Assembly: GCF_030814655.1 (NCBI RefSeq)
Contig: NZ_JAUSVK010000001.1
Span: 1,383,501 to 1,447,500, forward strand
DNA length: 64,000 bases
Reading direction: 5' to 3'
Source: Labrys monachus
Lineage (GTDB): Bacteria > Pseudomonadota > Alphaproteobacteria > Rhizobiales > Labraceae
A program made the translations under genes and the position numbers. A model generated the notes under the pieces. That model was given only the letters and a program-made list of their open reading frames with translations. It ran no database searches and was not told where the DNA came from. Below are positions 25,126 through 33,870 of this stretch, in pieces (the first letter of the stretch is position 1; each line of letters begins with the position of its first letter).

Positions 25126-27558
25126 ATGAAGACACCACAGGCAAATATCCGCGAGCGTTCGATGCTTTGGCATCTCATCGCCTTTGCCTTGGCGCTGACG
25201 CTGCCGATCTTTTTCTTCATGGCTGGCGTCCTGTGGAAATATGCCGAGACCGAGCGGGGCCGGATGCAGGATGGCGCGCTGACGACGGCACGCTCCATTG
25301 CCGGCGACCTCAATCAGCAGATAGCGGGCTTCATCGCGACGCTCGAAGTTTCCGCGATCGCCGATTCCTCCAGGCGGAACGACCCGGGCGCCCTCCGCAT
25401 GGAGCTCGATGCGCTGCGAAGCCGGACCGGGCTGACCCTCGTCCTGCTGGACGCCACGGGCCGCTTGCGGGCGGCGCCGAGCGGCTTTCCCGATCGGCCT
25501 TTCCCGACGATCACCTCTTCGGCCTCGCTCGGCACCGGCAATGGCGACCGGCGGATCACGATCAGCAATCTCTTCTCCGACCCGGCGACGGGATCTCCGA
25601 GCGTGATGATCAGCCTGCCGGTCACTGCGGCGTCCGGCGAAGACCTCGACCTCGGCCTTATCCTGCCGGCGGCCGATTTCGTACGCACGATCGGGCGCAA
25701 TCCGATGGCGCCGGGCTGGAACGCGGCGATCCTGGACGCCGACGGCTTCGTGGTCGCACGCAACACCGGCCAGGATGCCTATGTCGGCAAGCGGCTGGAC
25801 GGCCTCGTTTCGGCGCTGCGCCAGCGCGAAGGCACCTGGAAGGGCCTGTCGCTGGACGGCACGCGGGTATTCGTCGCCTTTTCGCAGTCCCAGGCGACCA
25901 ATTGGCAGGTGGCGGTGGAGGTGACGAAGGCTGATCTGGAGGCGCCCCTGCGACGTTCCCTCTGGCTGATCGGGCTGACGGGAACGGCGCTCTTTTCGCT
26001 CGCCATGCTGATGGCCTGGATCATCGGCCGGCGCATGGTCCTCGCGCTCGAATACCTGTCAGAGAGCGCTTCTCTCGTCGAGCGCGGCGGGTCGCCGGGC
26101 AAGCTGCTGACCTCCATCCGGGAGATCAACATTTTCGGCAAGGGGCTCGCCCAGGCTTCGCTGGGCCTGCATCGGCGTGGGATCGAACTCGCCGCGAGCG
26201 AGGAGAGGCTGGCGCGCATCCTCGATGCGACCCCGAGCGGCATCGTCGAGATCGACGCCGGCGGCGTGGTGACCTATGCCAACCGGATGCTGGCGCAGTC
26301 GCTGCAGATGACGGTCGACCAGGTGATCGGCAAGTCCTATCGCGATCTGGTCTCGCAACTGTCGGATCCCGGCGGGCAGCCGTTCGACGAGATGCCGCTC
26401 GCCAGGGCGCTGAAAGGGGAGAGCAGCTCCGGGGTCGAGCAGGCGGTTATGGTTCCGGGCAATGGCAAGCTGACATTCGCGGTGAATGCCGAGCCCCTGC
26501 GCGACGCCGACGGCACCATCGTCGGAGCCCTGGCCGCCTTTGCCGACGTGACCGAACGTGTCCTCATCGATGCCAAGCACCGGCAGATGGAGGAACGGCT
26601 CAGAACGATCATCGAGACGGTCCCGGTCGGCATCGTATTGGCGGCGGCGCCGAGCGGCAGGATCATCGAGGCCAACGCCGCGATCGAGACGATCATGCGG
26701 CATCGTGTGGTCCCGCCGCCGGAGGGCCAGGCGGAGGAGGTCTGGACGGCCTTCCACGAGGATGGCCGGCGTGTCGCGCGGCATGAATATCCGGCGGTCC
26801 GCGCGCTTTCAGGCCTGGAAGAGAGACCCGAGCTGGAATGCAACTACCTGCGGGGGGACGGCACCCATTGCTGGGTCAAGATCGTCGGTGCCCCGCTGCG
26901 CAACGAGGCCGGAATCATCATCGGCGCCGTCGTCGCCGTGATGGATATCGACGAGATCAAGCGCGTCCAGGAACATCAGCAACTGATGAACCGCGAGCTC
27001 CATCACCGGGTCAAGAACACGCTGGCGACCGTGCAGGGAATCGCCAATCTGACGGCGCGGTCGGCGACCGACATCAAGGCTTTCCGCCAGACCTTCGCCG
27101 ACCGGATCGTCTCGCTCAGCCGCACCCATACGCTGCTCGTGGAGAATTCCTGGGCTCGCATTCCCCTCGCCGACCTGGTTCGCCTCGAACTCGATCCCTA
27201 CCGCACCGAGGGACACGACCAGGTGACCTTCGAGGGAACCGATGTGTGGCTGCCGTCGGATCTCGCCCTCGCCCTCGGCATGGCCTTCCATGAACTGACG
27301 ACGAACGCGCTGAAATTCGGCGCGCTTTCGGTTCCGGCCGGCCATATCCATCTCAAATGGACGACCGAAGACACCGGAGGGGAGCGCAAGCTCGCCATGA
27401 ACTGGCGGGAGAGCGGCGGACCGCTGGTCGTCATTCCCGCGCGTAGCGGCTTCGGCTCGCAGCTTCTGAACAACATCCTGGCGCGCCAGCTCAACGGCGA
27501 GGTGCAGGTGAAGTTCGAGGCGACCGGCCTCGACGTCACCATCCGGGCCGATCTCTAG
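25126..27558 (+). CDS. Membrane sensor histidine kinase, HWE family, with PAS domains
   Basis: An 810-residue sensor. Membrane helices near residues 14-37 and 279-303 enclose a periplasmic Cache-like domain. Two PAS-type domains (about 355-480 and 485-615) precede an HWE/HisKA_2 kinase core. His627 in ELHHRVKN is the phosphoacceptor, HELTTNALKFGALS is the N-box, and NWRESGGP (from 759) carries the Trp-x-Glu signature. HWE kinases phosphorylate PhyR in the alphaproteobacterial general stress response, and phyR lies just downstream on the other strand. The sensed signal is unknown. Confidence 0.9.
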   Translation: MKTPQANIRERSMLWHLIAFALALTLPIFFFMAGVLWKYAETERGRMQDGALTTARSIAGDLNQQIAGFIATLEVSAIADSSRRNDPGALRMELDALRSRTGLTLVLLDATGRLRAAPSGFPDRPFPTITSSASLGTGNGDRRITISNLFSDPATGSPSVMISLPVTAASGEDLDLGLILPAADFVRTIGRNPMAPGWNAAILDADGFVVARNTGQDAYVGKRLDGLVSALRQREGTWKGLSLDGTRVFVAFSQSQATNWQVAVEVTKADLEAPLRRSLWLIGLTGTALFSLAMLMAWIIGRRMVLALEYLSESASLVERGGSPGKLLTSIREINIFGKGLAQASLGLHRRGIELAASEERLARILDATPSGIVEIDAGGVVTYANRMLAQSLQMTVDQVIGKSYRDLVSQLSDPGGQPFDEMPLARALKGESSSGVEQAVMVPGNGKLTFAVNAEPLRDADGTIVGALAAFADVTERVLIDAKHRQMEERLRTIIETVPVGIVLAAAPSGRIIEANAAIETIMRHRVVPPPEGQAEEVWTAFHEDGRRVARHEYPAVRALSGLEERPELECNYLRGDGTHCWVKIVGAPLRNEAGIIIGAVVAVMDIDEIKRVQEHQQLMNRELHHRVKNTLATVQGIANLTARSATDIKAFRQTFADRIVSLSRTHTLLVENSWARIPLADLVRLELDPYRTEGHDQVTFEGTDVWLPSDLALALGMAFHELTTNALKFGALSVPAGHIHLKWTTEDTGGERKLAMNWRESGGPLVVIPARSGFGSQLLNNILARQLNGEVQVKFEATGLDVTIRADL

Positions 27559-27812
27559 CCTGTTGCTTTGACGTGTTTTCCCAATCGAAAAGCCGATCAG
27601 CATTTTCTGGAAAATGCGCGAGGGTGTTTACCGGAGATGACGGGCTGCCGAATCAAGAAAGTTCATTGAAACAACAGGCTGGAGGAAGCTGCGATCGATG
27701 GTATCGCAACTTTCTCGGGCAGCCGGCCGGGTTTCGGTGAGTGTGGCCGCGAGGGCGTGCGCCGCAGGGACGATCGGGCGCCACGCCAAGTCCGCCGGAA
27801 TGCCGCCGCCGT
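27559..27812. repeat. Intergenic palindromic element(s) between HWE kinase and phyR
   Basis: This convergent gap holds a perfect palindrome-like hairpin at 27600-27617 (GCATTTTCTGGAAAATGC), in a context resembling the short palindromic repeats scattered in Rhizobiales genomes. A larger imperfect inverted repeat follows: GGCTGCC...AGAAAGTT (27643-27663) against AACTTTCT..GGCAGCC (27706-27723), with a small GCGAT/ATCGC hairpin inside. The element may end both transcripts. Dispersed copies elsewhere in the genome cannot be tested here. Confidence 0.45.
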
Positions 27813-28604
27813 TCAGGCGGCGTGACTGGAGGCCTTGCGATCGAAGAACAGCGCCTGGCTTATCGTCGCCTTCACGACGTCGACCTGGAACGGCTTGGTG
27901 ATCAGGAAGGCCGGCTCCGGCTTCTCGCCCGTCAGCAATCGCTCGGGGAAGGCGGTGATGAAGATGACCGGCAGATCGAGGCTGTGGAGGATCTCATTCA
28001 CGGCGTCGAGGCCGGAGCTGCCGTCGGCGAGCTGGATGTCGGCAAGGACGAGGCCCGGCGGCTTCTCATTGGCAAGCTTGACCGCCTGCTCATGGGTGCG
28101 GGCAATGCCGGTCACGCGGTGGCCGAGATCGAGCACGAGTTGTTCCACGTCCAGTGCGATGACGGGTTCGTCCTCGATGATCAGCACGTCGGTCGACATC
28201 TGCTGTGCGATCTCGCGGCCCGCAGCGCCGAGAAGCATGCCGACTTCGTCGATGCCGGTATCGAGGATGGCGGCGACGTCCTCGATGGGGAAGCCTTCGA
28301 CGGTATGGAGCAGGAAGGCCTGGCGCGAGCGGGGCGCGAGCTGGTTGAGGCTGCGCTGGCCCGGCAGGGCGCCGGTCTCCGCCGGGGAGGCGGCATTCAG
28401 CGGAACGGAACCCCACAAACGGATGAACAGGCGGTAGAGGCCGAGGCGAGCCCCGGCTTCGAGGGAGATGGCGGACGGATCGGCTATCAGGGCTTCCAGC
28501 GTGGAGACGACATAGGCGTCGCCGCTTTGCTGGGAGCCCGTCACGGCGCGCGCGAAGCGTCGCAGATAAGGCAAATGGGGGGCAACTTCCTTGGCGATCG
28601 ACAT
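27813..28604 (-). CDS. phyR: PhyR, general stress response anti-anti-sigma response regulator
   Basis: A 263-residue protein with the diagnostic PhyR architecture: an EcfG-like sigma domain (residues 1 to about 125) followed by a receiver (about 138-263). The phosphoacceptor is Asp189 in LVLADIQLADG and the conserved Lys is in FLITKPF. When phosphorylated it binds NepR and frees EcfG. The ATG at 28604 has AGGAGGAG upstream and starts with SIAKEVAPHLPYLRRFARA, as in the family. nepR-ecfG are divergent from it, the usual arrangement. Confidence 0.96.
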   Translation of the reverse strand: MSIAKEVAPHLPYLRRFARAVTGSQQSGDAYVVSTLEALIADPSAISLEAGARLGLYRLFIRLWGSVPLNAASPAETGALPGQRSLNQLAPRSRQAFLLHTVEGFPIEDVAAILDTGIDEVGMLLGAAGREIAQQMSTDVLIIEDEPVIALDVEQLVLDLGHRVTGIARTHEQAVKLANEKPPGLVLADIQLADGSSGLDAVNEILHSLDLPVIFITAFPERLLTGEKPEPAFLITKPFQVDVVKATISQALFFDRKASSHAA

Positions 28605-28716
28605 GCGAGCCTCCTCCTGCGACGAAGCACAGAATTCCACCTTGATGATCCGTGTGCGCGAAAACTCTGCAACTTTCTTTGCCCCGTCAACCCGCAAGAA
28701 ATATATTTACGCCTTG

Positions 28717-28741
28717 GGAACAAATCTTCGCCCGGCCTGTT
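28717..28741 (+). promoter_or_regulatory. EcfG-type promoter of nepR-ecfG (autoregulation)
   Basis: GGAAC (28717-28721), 17 bases, then GTT (28739-28741), 83 bases before nepR. It indicates that the sigma factor activates its own operon. Confidence 0.8.
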
Positions 28742-28824
28742 CTTGTGAGTTGACGTCGGACGGCAAGAAATGCCGCCGAGCGGGATACCGAGGTTTGCGC
28801 TTCGTGACCGATGGAGAAGAGTAA

Positions 28825-29034
28825 ATGGCTGGGAAAGTCCTGCCTTCTGATGGCGAGGAGCCTGAAAACGAAGTGAACGGTCAGGAAGATGACATAACGC
28901 TCGATCACAGAATCCAGGATGTGCTTGGAAAGGCCCTGCGGGCCTATTCGCAGGATATCGTCAGTGAGCCGATCCCTGACAAGTTTCTCGCGCTGCTCGC
29001 GCTGCTCGAGGCGAAGGAAAGGGAGGCAAAATGA
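28825..29034 (+). CDS. nepR: NepR anti-sigma factor
   Basis: A 69-residue acidic protein with the NepR core: IQDVLGKALRAYSQDIVSEP followed by IPDKFLALLALLE. NepR holds EcfG inactive until phosphorylated PhyR captures it. The stop overlaps the ecfG start (ATGA, 29031-29034), so the pair is co-translated, which keeps anti-sigma and sigma in proportion. Confidence 0.94.
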   Translation: MAGKVLPSDGEEPENEVNGQEDDITLDHRIQDVLGKALRAYSQDIVSEPIPDKFLALLALLEAKEREAK

Positions 29035-29645
29035 CGGAAAAGGCACCAACCGGGCTTCTCACTGAAAAGCCGCCCACCGACGCGCGCAGGGAGCAGAAGG
29101 AAAAGACGCCCACCGAGCTTCTCGTCGCCGAAATACCTTATCTGCGGGCCTTCGCGATTTCCCTTTCGGGCTCCATCCATGCGGCCGACGACCTCGTGCA
29201 GGACACGCTGGTGAAGGCATGGTCGAAATTCGACACGTTCGCGCCCGGCACCAATCTCCGGGCCTGGCTCATCACCATCCTCCGCAACAATTTCTATTCG
29301 ATCTACCGCAAGCGCCGGAGCGAGGTGCAGGATGTCGACGGCATGTATGCCGAGCAGCTTTCCACCCGCGGCGGCCAGGAGAGCGGGCTGGAAATGCACG
29401 AGTTCCGCCACGCGCTGGAGCAGCTTTCGGAGGAGCATCGCGAGGTTCTCCTGATGGTGGGGGTGATGGGGTTCTCCTATGAGGAAGCGGCGGAGGTGTG
29501 TGATGTGGCGCTCGGCACGGTGAAGAGCCGGGTCAATCGCGCGCGCGCCCGCCTGGCCGAAATCCTCGGTCTTGCCAGCGTGGACGATATCGGGCCCGAC
29601 CCGGTGAATTCGGGTATCCTCAACAAGCCTGCCAAATACTTCTGA
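29031..29645 (+). CDS. ecfG: EcfG-family RNA polymerase sigma factor
   Basis: A 204-residue ECF sigma factor. After an unusual charged N-terminus of about 25 residues come region 2 (PYLRAFAISLSGSIHAADDL, then TLVKAWSKFDTF) and region 4 (EQLSEEHREVLLMVGVMGFS, then YEEAAEVCDVALGTVKSRV). Position next to nepR and phyR identifies it as the general stress sigma factor. It should recognise the GGAAC-N17-GTT promoters found repeatedly in this window, including its own. Confidence 0.95.
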   Translation: MTEKAPTGLLTEKPPTDARREQKEKTPTELLVAEIPYLRAFAISLSGSIHAADDLVQDTLVKAWSKFDTFAPGTNLRAWLITILRNNFYSIYRKRRSEVQDVDGMYAEQLSTRGGQESGLEMHEFRHALEQLSEEHREVLLMVGVMGFSYEEAAEVCDVALGTVKSRVNRARARLAEILGLASVDDIGPDPVNSGILNKPAKYF

Positions 29646-29730
29646 TCGCGCGAGCCGCGGGGCGGGACACGGCGGAGGCGAGGCGTCTCTTGCGTCCGGC
29701 GGGTCCGCCGCCCCCGGCAGAAGGAAGACC

Positions 29731-30879
29731 ATGGCAGGCTCGCGATTCTCGGATGAACGGCGTCGGGCTTCCCCCGAGCCCCCTGCCGACGTCGAAGGGG
29801 GCCCGTCCGGCGATCCGCCGGCCGATCTGTTGCGGCCGCCGCCCGACCTCGTGCTGCGCTATGCAGCGGTCGGCATTCTCCTCATTCTCCTCGTCGGTGC
29901 CCTCAAGGCCAGCCAGCTCTTCTCGATGCCGATCACGGCGGGCGTCGTTCTCGGTCTCATCTTCGGCCCGGTGACCGACTGGATCGCCGATCGGGGCGTG
30001 CCGCGCGCCCTCGCCGCCGCGCTGGTGGTGGTCTCCTTCCTCGCCATCCTCCTCGTCGCCGCCGGCATGCTGGCGGTACCCCTGGCGCTGTGGGCGGACC
30101 AGATCCCCGCGATGATCGCGGTGCTCCGGGCCAAGGTCGCGCTGCTGTTCGACCTCGGCCGCCTGCTCGGCGATGCGACGGTCGGTCCTGCGGAGGCGCC
30201 CGTCCAGGCGCTCATCGCCGCGGGCACGGGCGGCGGTTCCTGGCTGGAGGTGGCTCTTGCTTCAGGCGCCTTCGCAGGCGGGTTCCTGCTGTGCATCTTC
30301 ACGATGTATTTCTATCTCAGCACCCGGCGGCAGATGGAGGCCCATGTCCTGCGCCTGTGGCTGAAGCGGGAGGCGCGCAAGTCCGCCGGCGATTTCTTCG
30401 ATCGGGTCGAGAGGCGAGTCGCGCTCTATCTCGGCATCATCACCGTGATCAATTGCGTGATGGGGCTGATCGCCGGGCTGCTGGCCTGGGGCGGGGGCTT
30501 CATCTATCCCCCGGCATGGGCCGCCTTTGCCGCCATGATGAACTACATTCCGCTGATCGGCCCGCTGATCGTCACTGCGGCCCTGCTCGCCGCCGGCTTT
30601 CTCGTGGCGCCCACGGCTGTCGCGGCGCTCTGGCCGGCCGGTCTCTATTTTCTCTGCCATCTCGTGGAAGGGGAACTCGCCACGCCGGCCCTGGTCGGCC
30701 ATCGCCTGACCACGTCGCCGCTGCTGGTGTTCCTGTCCTTCGCATTCTGGCTCTGGTTGTGGGGGCCGGTGGGGGCCGTGCTCGCCACGCCGATCCTCCT
30801 CATCATCGTCGTCGCCTTCCGGGTGTTCGCCGAATATCGCCACAGCGTCGATCCGGCGTCCGACGACGAGCGGGCCTGA
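29731..30879 (+). CDS. AI-2E/PerM family transporter
   Basis: A 382-residue membrane protein with about eight hydrophobic segments and the family C-terminal block GPVGAVLATPILLIIVVAFR. The family includes the putative autoinducer-2 exporter TqsA and PerM-type permeases; substrate is unknown for most members. The N-terminal 40 residues are Pro-rich and cytoplasmic. GAAGGAAG lies before the ATG. It follows ecfG by 85 bases and may be read through from that operon. Confidence 0.87.
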   Translation: MAGSRFSDERRRASPEPPADVEGGPSGDPPADLLRPPPDLVLRYAAVGILLILLVGALKASQLFSMPITAGVVLGLIFGPVTDWIADRGVPRALAAALVVVSFLAILLVAAGMLAVPLALWADQIPAMIAVLRAKVALLFDLGRLLGDATVGPAEAPVQALIAAGTGGGSWLEVALASGAFAGGFLLCIFTMYFYLSTRRQMEAHVLRLWLKREARKSAGDFFDRVERRVALYLGIITVINCVMGLIAGLLAWGGGFIYPPAWAAFAAMMNYIPLIGPLIVTAALLAAGFLVAPTAVAALWPAGLYFLCHLVEGELATPALVGHRLTTSPLLVFLSFAFWLWLWGPVGAVLATPILLIIVVAFRVFAEYRHSVDPASDDERA

Positions 30880-30905
30880 GGCGGCCCACGCGGGGAGGCA
30901 AATCA

Positions 30906-30944
30906 GGAAAAACGCCGCGAGAAGCTTGGATGCTTCCCGCGGCG
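30906..30944 (-). terminator. Intrinsic terminator between convergent genes
   Basis: A 13-bp stem with one mismatch (30913-30925 with 30932-30944) is followed on the minus strand by GTTTTTCC, so it mainly ends the leftward membrane-protein transcript. It may also slow the rightward one. Confidence 0.8.
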
Positions 30945-31009
30945 CTGACCTGCACCTCATATATAATGTATGATGAGCGCGTGCCGGTGAGAACCGGCTC
31001 CGTCGCCGA

Positions 31010-31876
31010 TCAGTACTCGTCCCGCTGCTTTCCTCCGAGTGCCGCCGCCGCACTGGCGATGAAGGCGCCGATGAGGAGAGACAGGAAGGTCATGAGCGCC
31101 AGTTTCGACCCGGCCTTGCGGGCCTCGTCGGCCGCCTGCTTCATTTTCTCCTTCGCGCTGTCGATCTGCGCGACAACGTCGTCGACCCGCTTCTGGGCAT
31201 CCGCCTGAGACATGCCGGTCTGGCTGGCGACGAGGCGCACGACCTCATCCTTGTCGGAAGCCGAGAGGCTGCCGTTGGCCAGGCTCATGACGAAGATATG
31301 GGACAGTTCGGTCCGCGCGTCGGCAGCATTCGCCGCCGGTGCCGGTGAGCCCGCGGCGGGCTGGGCCGGCCGGAGCAGCATGTCGACATAGTAGCCCGAG
31401 GAATTCGACAGGCTGTCGACCCCCTTGTTGGCCGCGCCCTGGGCCGCACCCGAGGCGATCGAGGTCACGGCCGAGGCGCCGCCGCCGACGATCGACGTCA
31501 CGGCCGAACCGAGGAGACCGGCGACGAGAAGGGTCGCCAGGGCCCAGGCGAGGAAGCCGTGGGCGGTATCACGGAACGTGACCTCATCGGTATGGATGCC
31601 GCTCCACTTCGTGCGCAGACGGCCGGCGATATAGCCGCCGACGCCCGAGGCGAGCCACTGCACCACGATCAGCCAGATCGCCGTCGAGACGGCGAAGGTC
31701 GTGACGCTCGGGCCCGACCATGGCGAGGCCATGGACAGGCCAAGACCCGAGCCCAGGAGCAGCAGGATGAGCGAAAGCGCCGCCGCGCCGACGGCACCGG
31801 CGATGATGGCGGCCCAGGAGACGGCGGAATCGGACGTCGTGTCGGGGCTGGTTATTTCAATTGAGGAGAGGGACAT
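31010..31876 (-). CDS. Hypothetical membrane protein
   Basis: A 288-residue protein with hydrophobic segments near residues 18-50, 60-85, 108-130 and 262-283. Between the third and fourth lies a long soluble part with an amphipathic VVAQIDSAKEKMKQAADEAR helix. Ala/Ser/Gly-rich composition is typical of a family of unnamed Rhizobiales envelope proteins; no function is known to me. It follows a 25-residue membrane peptide by 12 bases, and both are probably driven by the EcfG-type promoter at 32001-32025. Confidence 0.8.
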   Translation of the reverse strand: MSLSSIEITSPDTTSDSAVSWAAIIAGAVGAAALSLILLLLGSGLGLSMASPWSGPSVTTFAVSTAIWLIVVQWLASGVGGYIAGRLRTKWSGIHTDEVTFRDTAHGFLAWALATLLVAGLLGSAVTSIVGGGASAVTSIASGAAQGAANKGVDSLSNSSGYYVDMLLRPAQPAAGSPAPAANAADARTELSHIFVMSLANGSLSASDKDEVVRLVASQTGMSQADAQKRVDDVVAQIDSAKEKMKQAADEARKAGSKLALMTFLSLLIGAFIASAAAALGGKQRDEY

Positions 31877-31888
31877 GGCGTCGCCCCC

Positions 31889-31966
31889 TCAATGGTACAG
31901 CAGGGCGATAAGGATGATGATCGGAATCGGAACCCCCAGCAGCCAAAGCAGGATGCCACGTCCCAT
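31889..31966 (-). CDS. 25-residue membrane peptide
   Basis: A very short but convincing gene. ATG 31966 has GGAGGGC upstream and the product MGRGILLWLLGVPIPIIILI (first 20 residues) is one hydrophobic helix with a Gly/Pro kink. Similar peptides occur widely in Rhizobiales next to stress genes, usually unannotated. It lies 34 bases downstream of an exact EcfG-type promoter and upstream of the membrane protein gene. An in-frame ATG at 31978 would add four residues. Confidence 0.75.
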   Translation of the reverse strand: MGRGILLWLLGVPIPIIILIALLYH

Positions 31967-32000
31967 AGTGCCCTCCATGAAATTCAAACGATATCGGAGG

Positions 32001-32025
32001 AACGCGCCATATAAGTGTCAGTTCC
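32001..32025 (-). promoter_or_regulatory. EcfG-type promoter, leftward
   Basis: On the minus strand GGAAC (32025-32021), 17 bases, then GTT (32003-32001), 34 bases before the 25-residue membrane peptide. Confidence 0.75.
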
Positions 32026-32107
32026 CGCAGCGCTGTCCGAAATCCTTGACTTGTCAGACCGGTTAAATGAACGCGCGATGCCGCGATATTATCTGCCGAA
32101 CGCCGTC

Positions 32108-32132
32108 GGAACACTCAAGCCTCGCGTCCGTT
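32108..32132 (+). promoter_or_regulatory. EcfG-type promoter, rightward
   Basis: GGAAC (32108-32112), 17 bases, then GTT (32130-32132), 35 bases before the small gene at 32168. It diverges from the promoter at 32001-32025. Confidence 0.75.
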
Positions 32133-32167
32133 CAGTATCGATCGGCACTATTATGGGAGAGAGAACG

Positions 32168-32344
32168 ATGACAGCCAAGGAACCCGATGCGGGCAAGAAA
32201 GTCAGGGATGCGGAACGCAAGCTCGGCAATCGAGGACCGGCCTCTGCCGAGAACGTAAACGAAGCCCAGCGCCACAAGCTCAGCGGCAAGGTCCCGCCCG
32301 GCACCGGCAATGCCGAGGACAGGATGTCGGGCAAGAAAGAGTGA
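32168..32344 (+). CDS. Small hydrophilic hypothetical protein
   Basis: A 58-residue charged protein (MTAKEPDAGKKVRDAERKLG... ending RMSGKKE) with GGGAGAGAGA upstream of the ATG. It is probably largely disordered, with no known family. The exact EcfG-type promoter 35 bases before the ATG is the main reason to call it real. Confidence 0.7.
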   Translation: MTAKEPDAGKKVRDAERKLGNRGPASAENVNEAQRHKLSGKVPPGTGNAEDRMSGKKE

Positions 32345-32391
32345 GCGCTCGCTGGCAAGGCGACCCCGCTGAGGCGGGTGGCCCGTTCTGA

Positions 32392-32424
32392 AGCGATGGC
32401 CGCTGGCAAGGTGCGGCCATCGCT
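32392..32424. terminator. Long perfect hairpin between convergent genes
   Basis: AGCGATGGCCGC (32392-32403) and GCGGCCATCGCT (32413-32424) form a perfect 12-bp stem with a 9-base loop. Neither side has a T-tract, so it is not a standard intrinsic terminator. It could protect 3' ends or be a repeat element. Confidence 0.5.
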
Positions 32425-32453
32425 ACGCCGCCACGGATCAAAGCATTGCTCCG

Positions 32454-33761
32454 TCAGCCCAGGCTGGTCGCGGCCATGGCAATCACCGCCGCCGCCATAA
32501 CCGCGGTGCCGAGCCAGCCGATCCAGCGAAGAGGGCCTTTGACGGTGTTGCCGGCCATGATGTCGCGGCGGGCCGTCATCAGCATCATCATTCCCATCAC
32601 CGGGACGGAGACGACGCCGTTGATGACCGCGCTCCAATACAAGGCCTTGATCGGATCGAGAGGTGAAAAATTGATGCCGGTGCCGAGCAGCGTGGCGATG
32701 GCGATCGTCGCATAGAAGGCTTTCGCATCCTTCGGCTTGCGGGCGAGGCCCGTGGGCCACCGCAGGGCCTCGCCGAGCGCGTAGGCAGCCGAGCCGGCGA
32801 GGACCGGGATCGCCAGCAGGCCGGTGCCGATGATGCCGAGCGCGAAGATGACGAAGGCGAACTGGCCCGCGACCGGGCGAAGGGCCTCGGCGGCCTGGCT
32901 GGATGTCTGGATGTCGGTGGTTCCCGCCGCATGCAGCGTCGCCGCGGTCGTGACCATGATGGCGAGCGCGACGAGGCTGGAGAAGCCCATGCCGATATAG
33001 GTGTCCAGTCGGATCCGTCTTATCGCTGTCGATGCCTGCTCCGGCGCGTGAACGAGGGGCGCGCGCGAGGGTTCGGCGCGGGTGTCCTCGACCTCCTGGG
33101 AAGCCTGCCAGAAGAAGAGATAGGGACTGATGGTGGTGCCGAGGATCGCGACGACCGTCGTCCAGAATGCCACGTCGCCGCTGAATGTGGGAATGAAGAA
33201 GCCTCGGGCGAATTCGCCGAGCGGCAGCTTGGTGAAGATGACCGTGGCGAAATAGGCGAAGAGGGAAATTGTCAGCCATTTGAGCACGGAGACGTAGCGC
33301 GCATACTGCATGAAGACCTGCAGGAGCGTACTCACGGCGGCGAAGGCAAGGACATACCAGGCCGTCTGTCCGCCGACGAGAAGACGGACGGCCTCGCCCA
33401 TGGCGCCGAGATCGGCGCCGATATTGATGGCGTTGGCGACGAAAAGCAGCCCCACGATGCCGGGCAGCAGCCAGGCCGGGTAATGACGCCGCAGATTTCC
33501 CGCCAGCCCCCGTCCGGTGGTGCGCCCGATGCGGGCGCTGATCTCCTGGATGGCCGCCATCAGCGGGTAGCTGAAGAGCATCGTCCAGGTGATGGCGAAG
33601 CCGAACTGGGCTCCCGCCTGCGAATAGGTGGCGATGCCGCTCGGATCGTCGTCGGCGGCGCCGGTGATCAGACCCGGGCCCAATATCTTGAGGAAATCGA
33701 GCTTGCCGCCGTCCTGAGCCCCGGGAACTGAACGCTCCGGCTCCCCTTCCATGCTCGACAT
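32454..33761 (-). CDS. Divergent NRAMP-family metal transporter
   Basis: A 435-residue membrane protein with about 11 hydrophobic segments and the NRAMP (SLC11) fold signature. In the first helix the canonical DPGN motif is DPSG (residues 39-42). In helix 6 the canonical MPH is SPY (212-214, in TTISPYLFFWQ). Loss of the Asn and Met metal ligands suggests it is not a classical Mn/Fe transporter; NRAMP-related Mg carriers show similar changes. Substrate is therefore open. A near-consensus EcfG-type promoter precedes it. Confidence 0.85.
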   Translation of the reverse strand: MSSMEGEPERSVPGAQDGGKLDFLKILGPGLITGAADDDPSGIATYSQAGAQFGFAITWTMLFSYPLMAAIQEISARIGRTTGRGLAGNLRRHYPAWLLPGIVGLLFVANAINIGADLGAMGEAVRLLVGGQTAWYVLAFAAVSTLLQVFMQYARYVSVLKWLTISLFAYFATVIFTKLPLGEFARGFFIPTFSGDVAFWTTVVAILGTTISPYLFFWQASQEVEDTRAEPSRAPLVHAPEQASTAIRRIRLDTYIGMGFSSLVALAIMVTTAATLHAAGTTDIQTSSQAAEALRPVAGQFAFVIFALGIIGTGLLAIPVLAGSAAYALGEALRWPTGLARKPKDAKAFYATIAIATLLGTGINFSPLDPIKALYWSAVINGVVSVPVMGMMMLMTARRDIMAGNTVKGPLRWIGWLGTAVMAAAVIAMAATSLG

Positions 33762-33827
33762 CCGTCACCTCATCGGGGCCAAGACGCTTGTGCGACATGG
33801 CCATGCCACCTGTTGCGGTGGCGCAGT

Positions 33828-33852
33828 AACGAATGCAACCTGCGTTTGTTCA
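33828..33852 (-). promoter_or_regulatory. Near-consensus EcfG-type promoter of NRAMP-like gene
   Basis: On the minus strand TGAAC (33852-33848), 17 bases, then GTT (33830-33828), 66 bases before the start. One mismatch in the -35 element makes it weaker than the others. Confidence 0.4.
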
Positions 33853-33870
33853 GCGGCGCTGCGAATGTCC

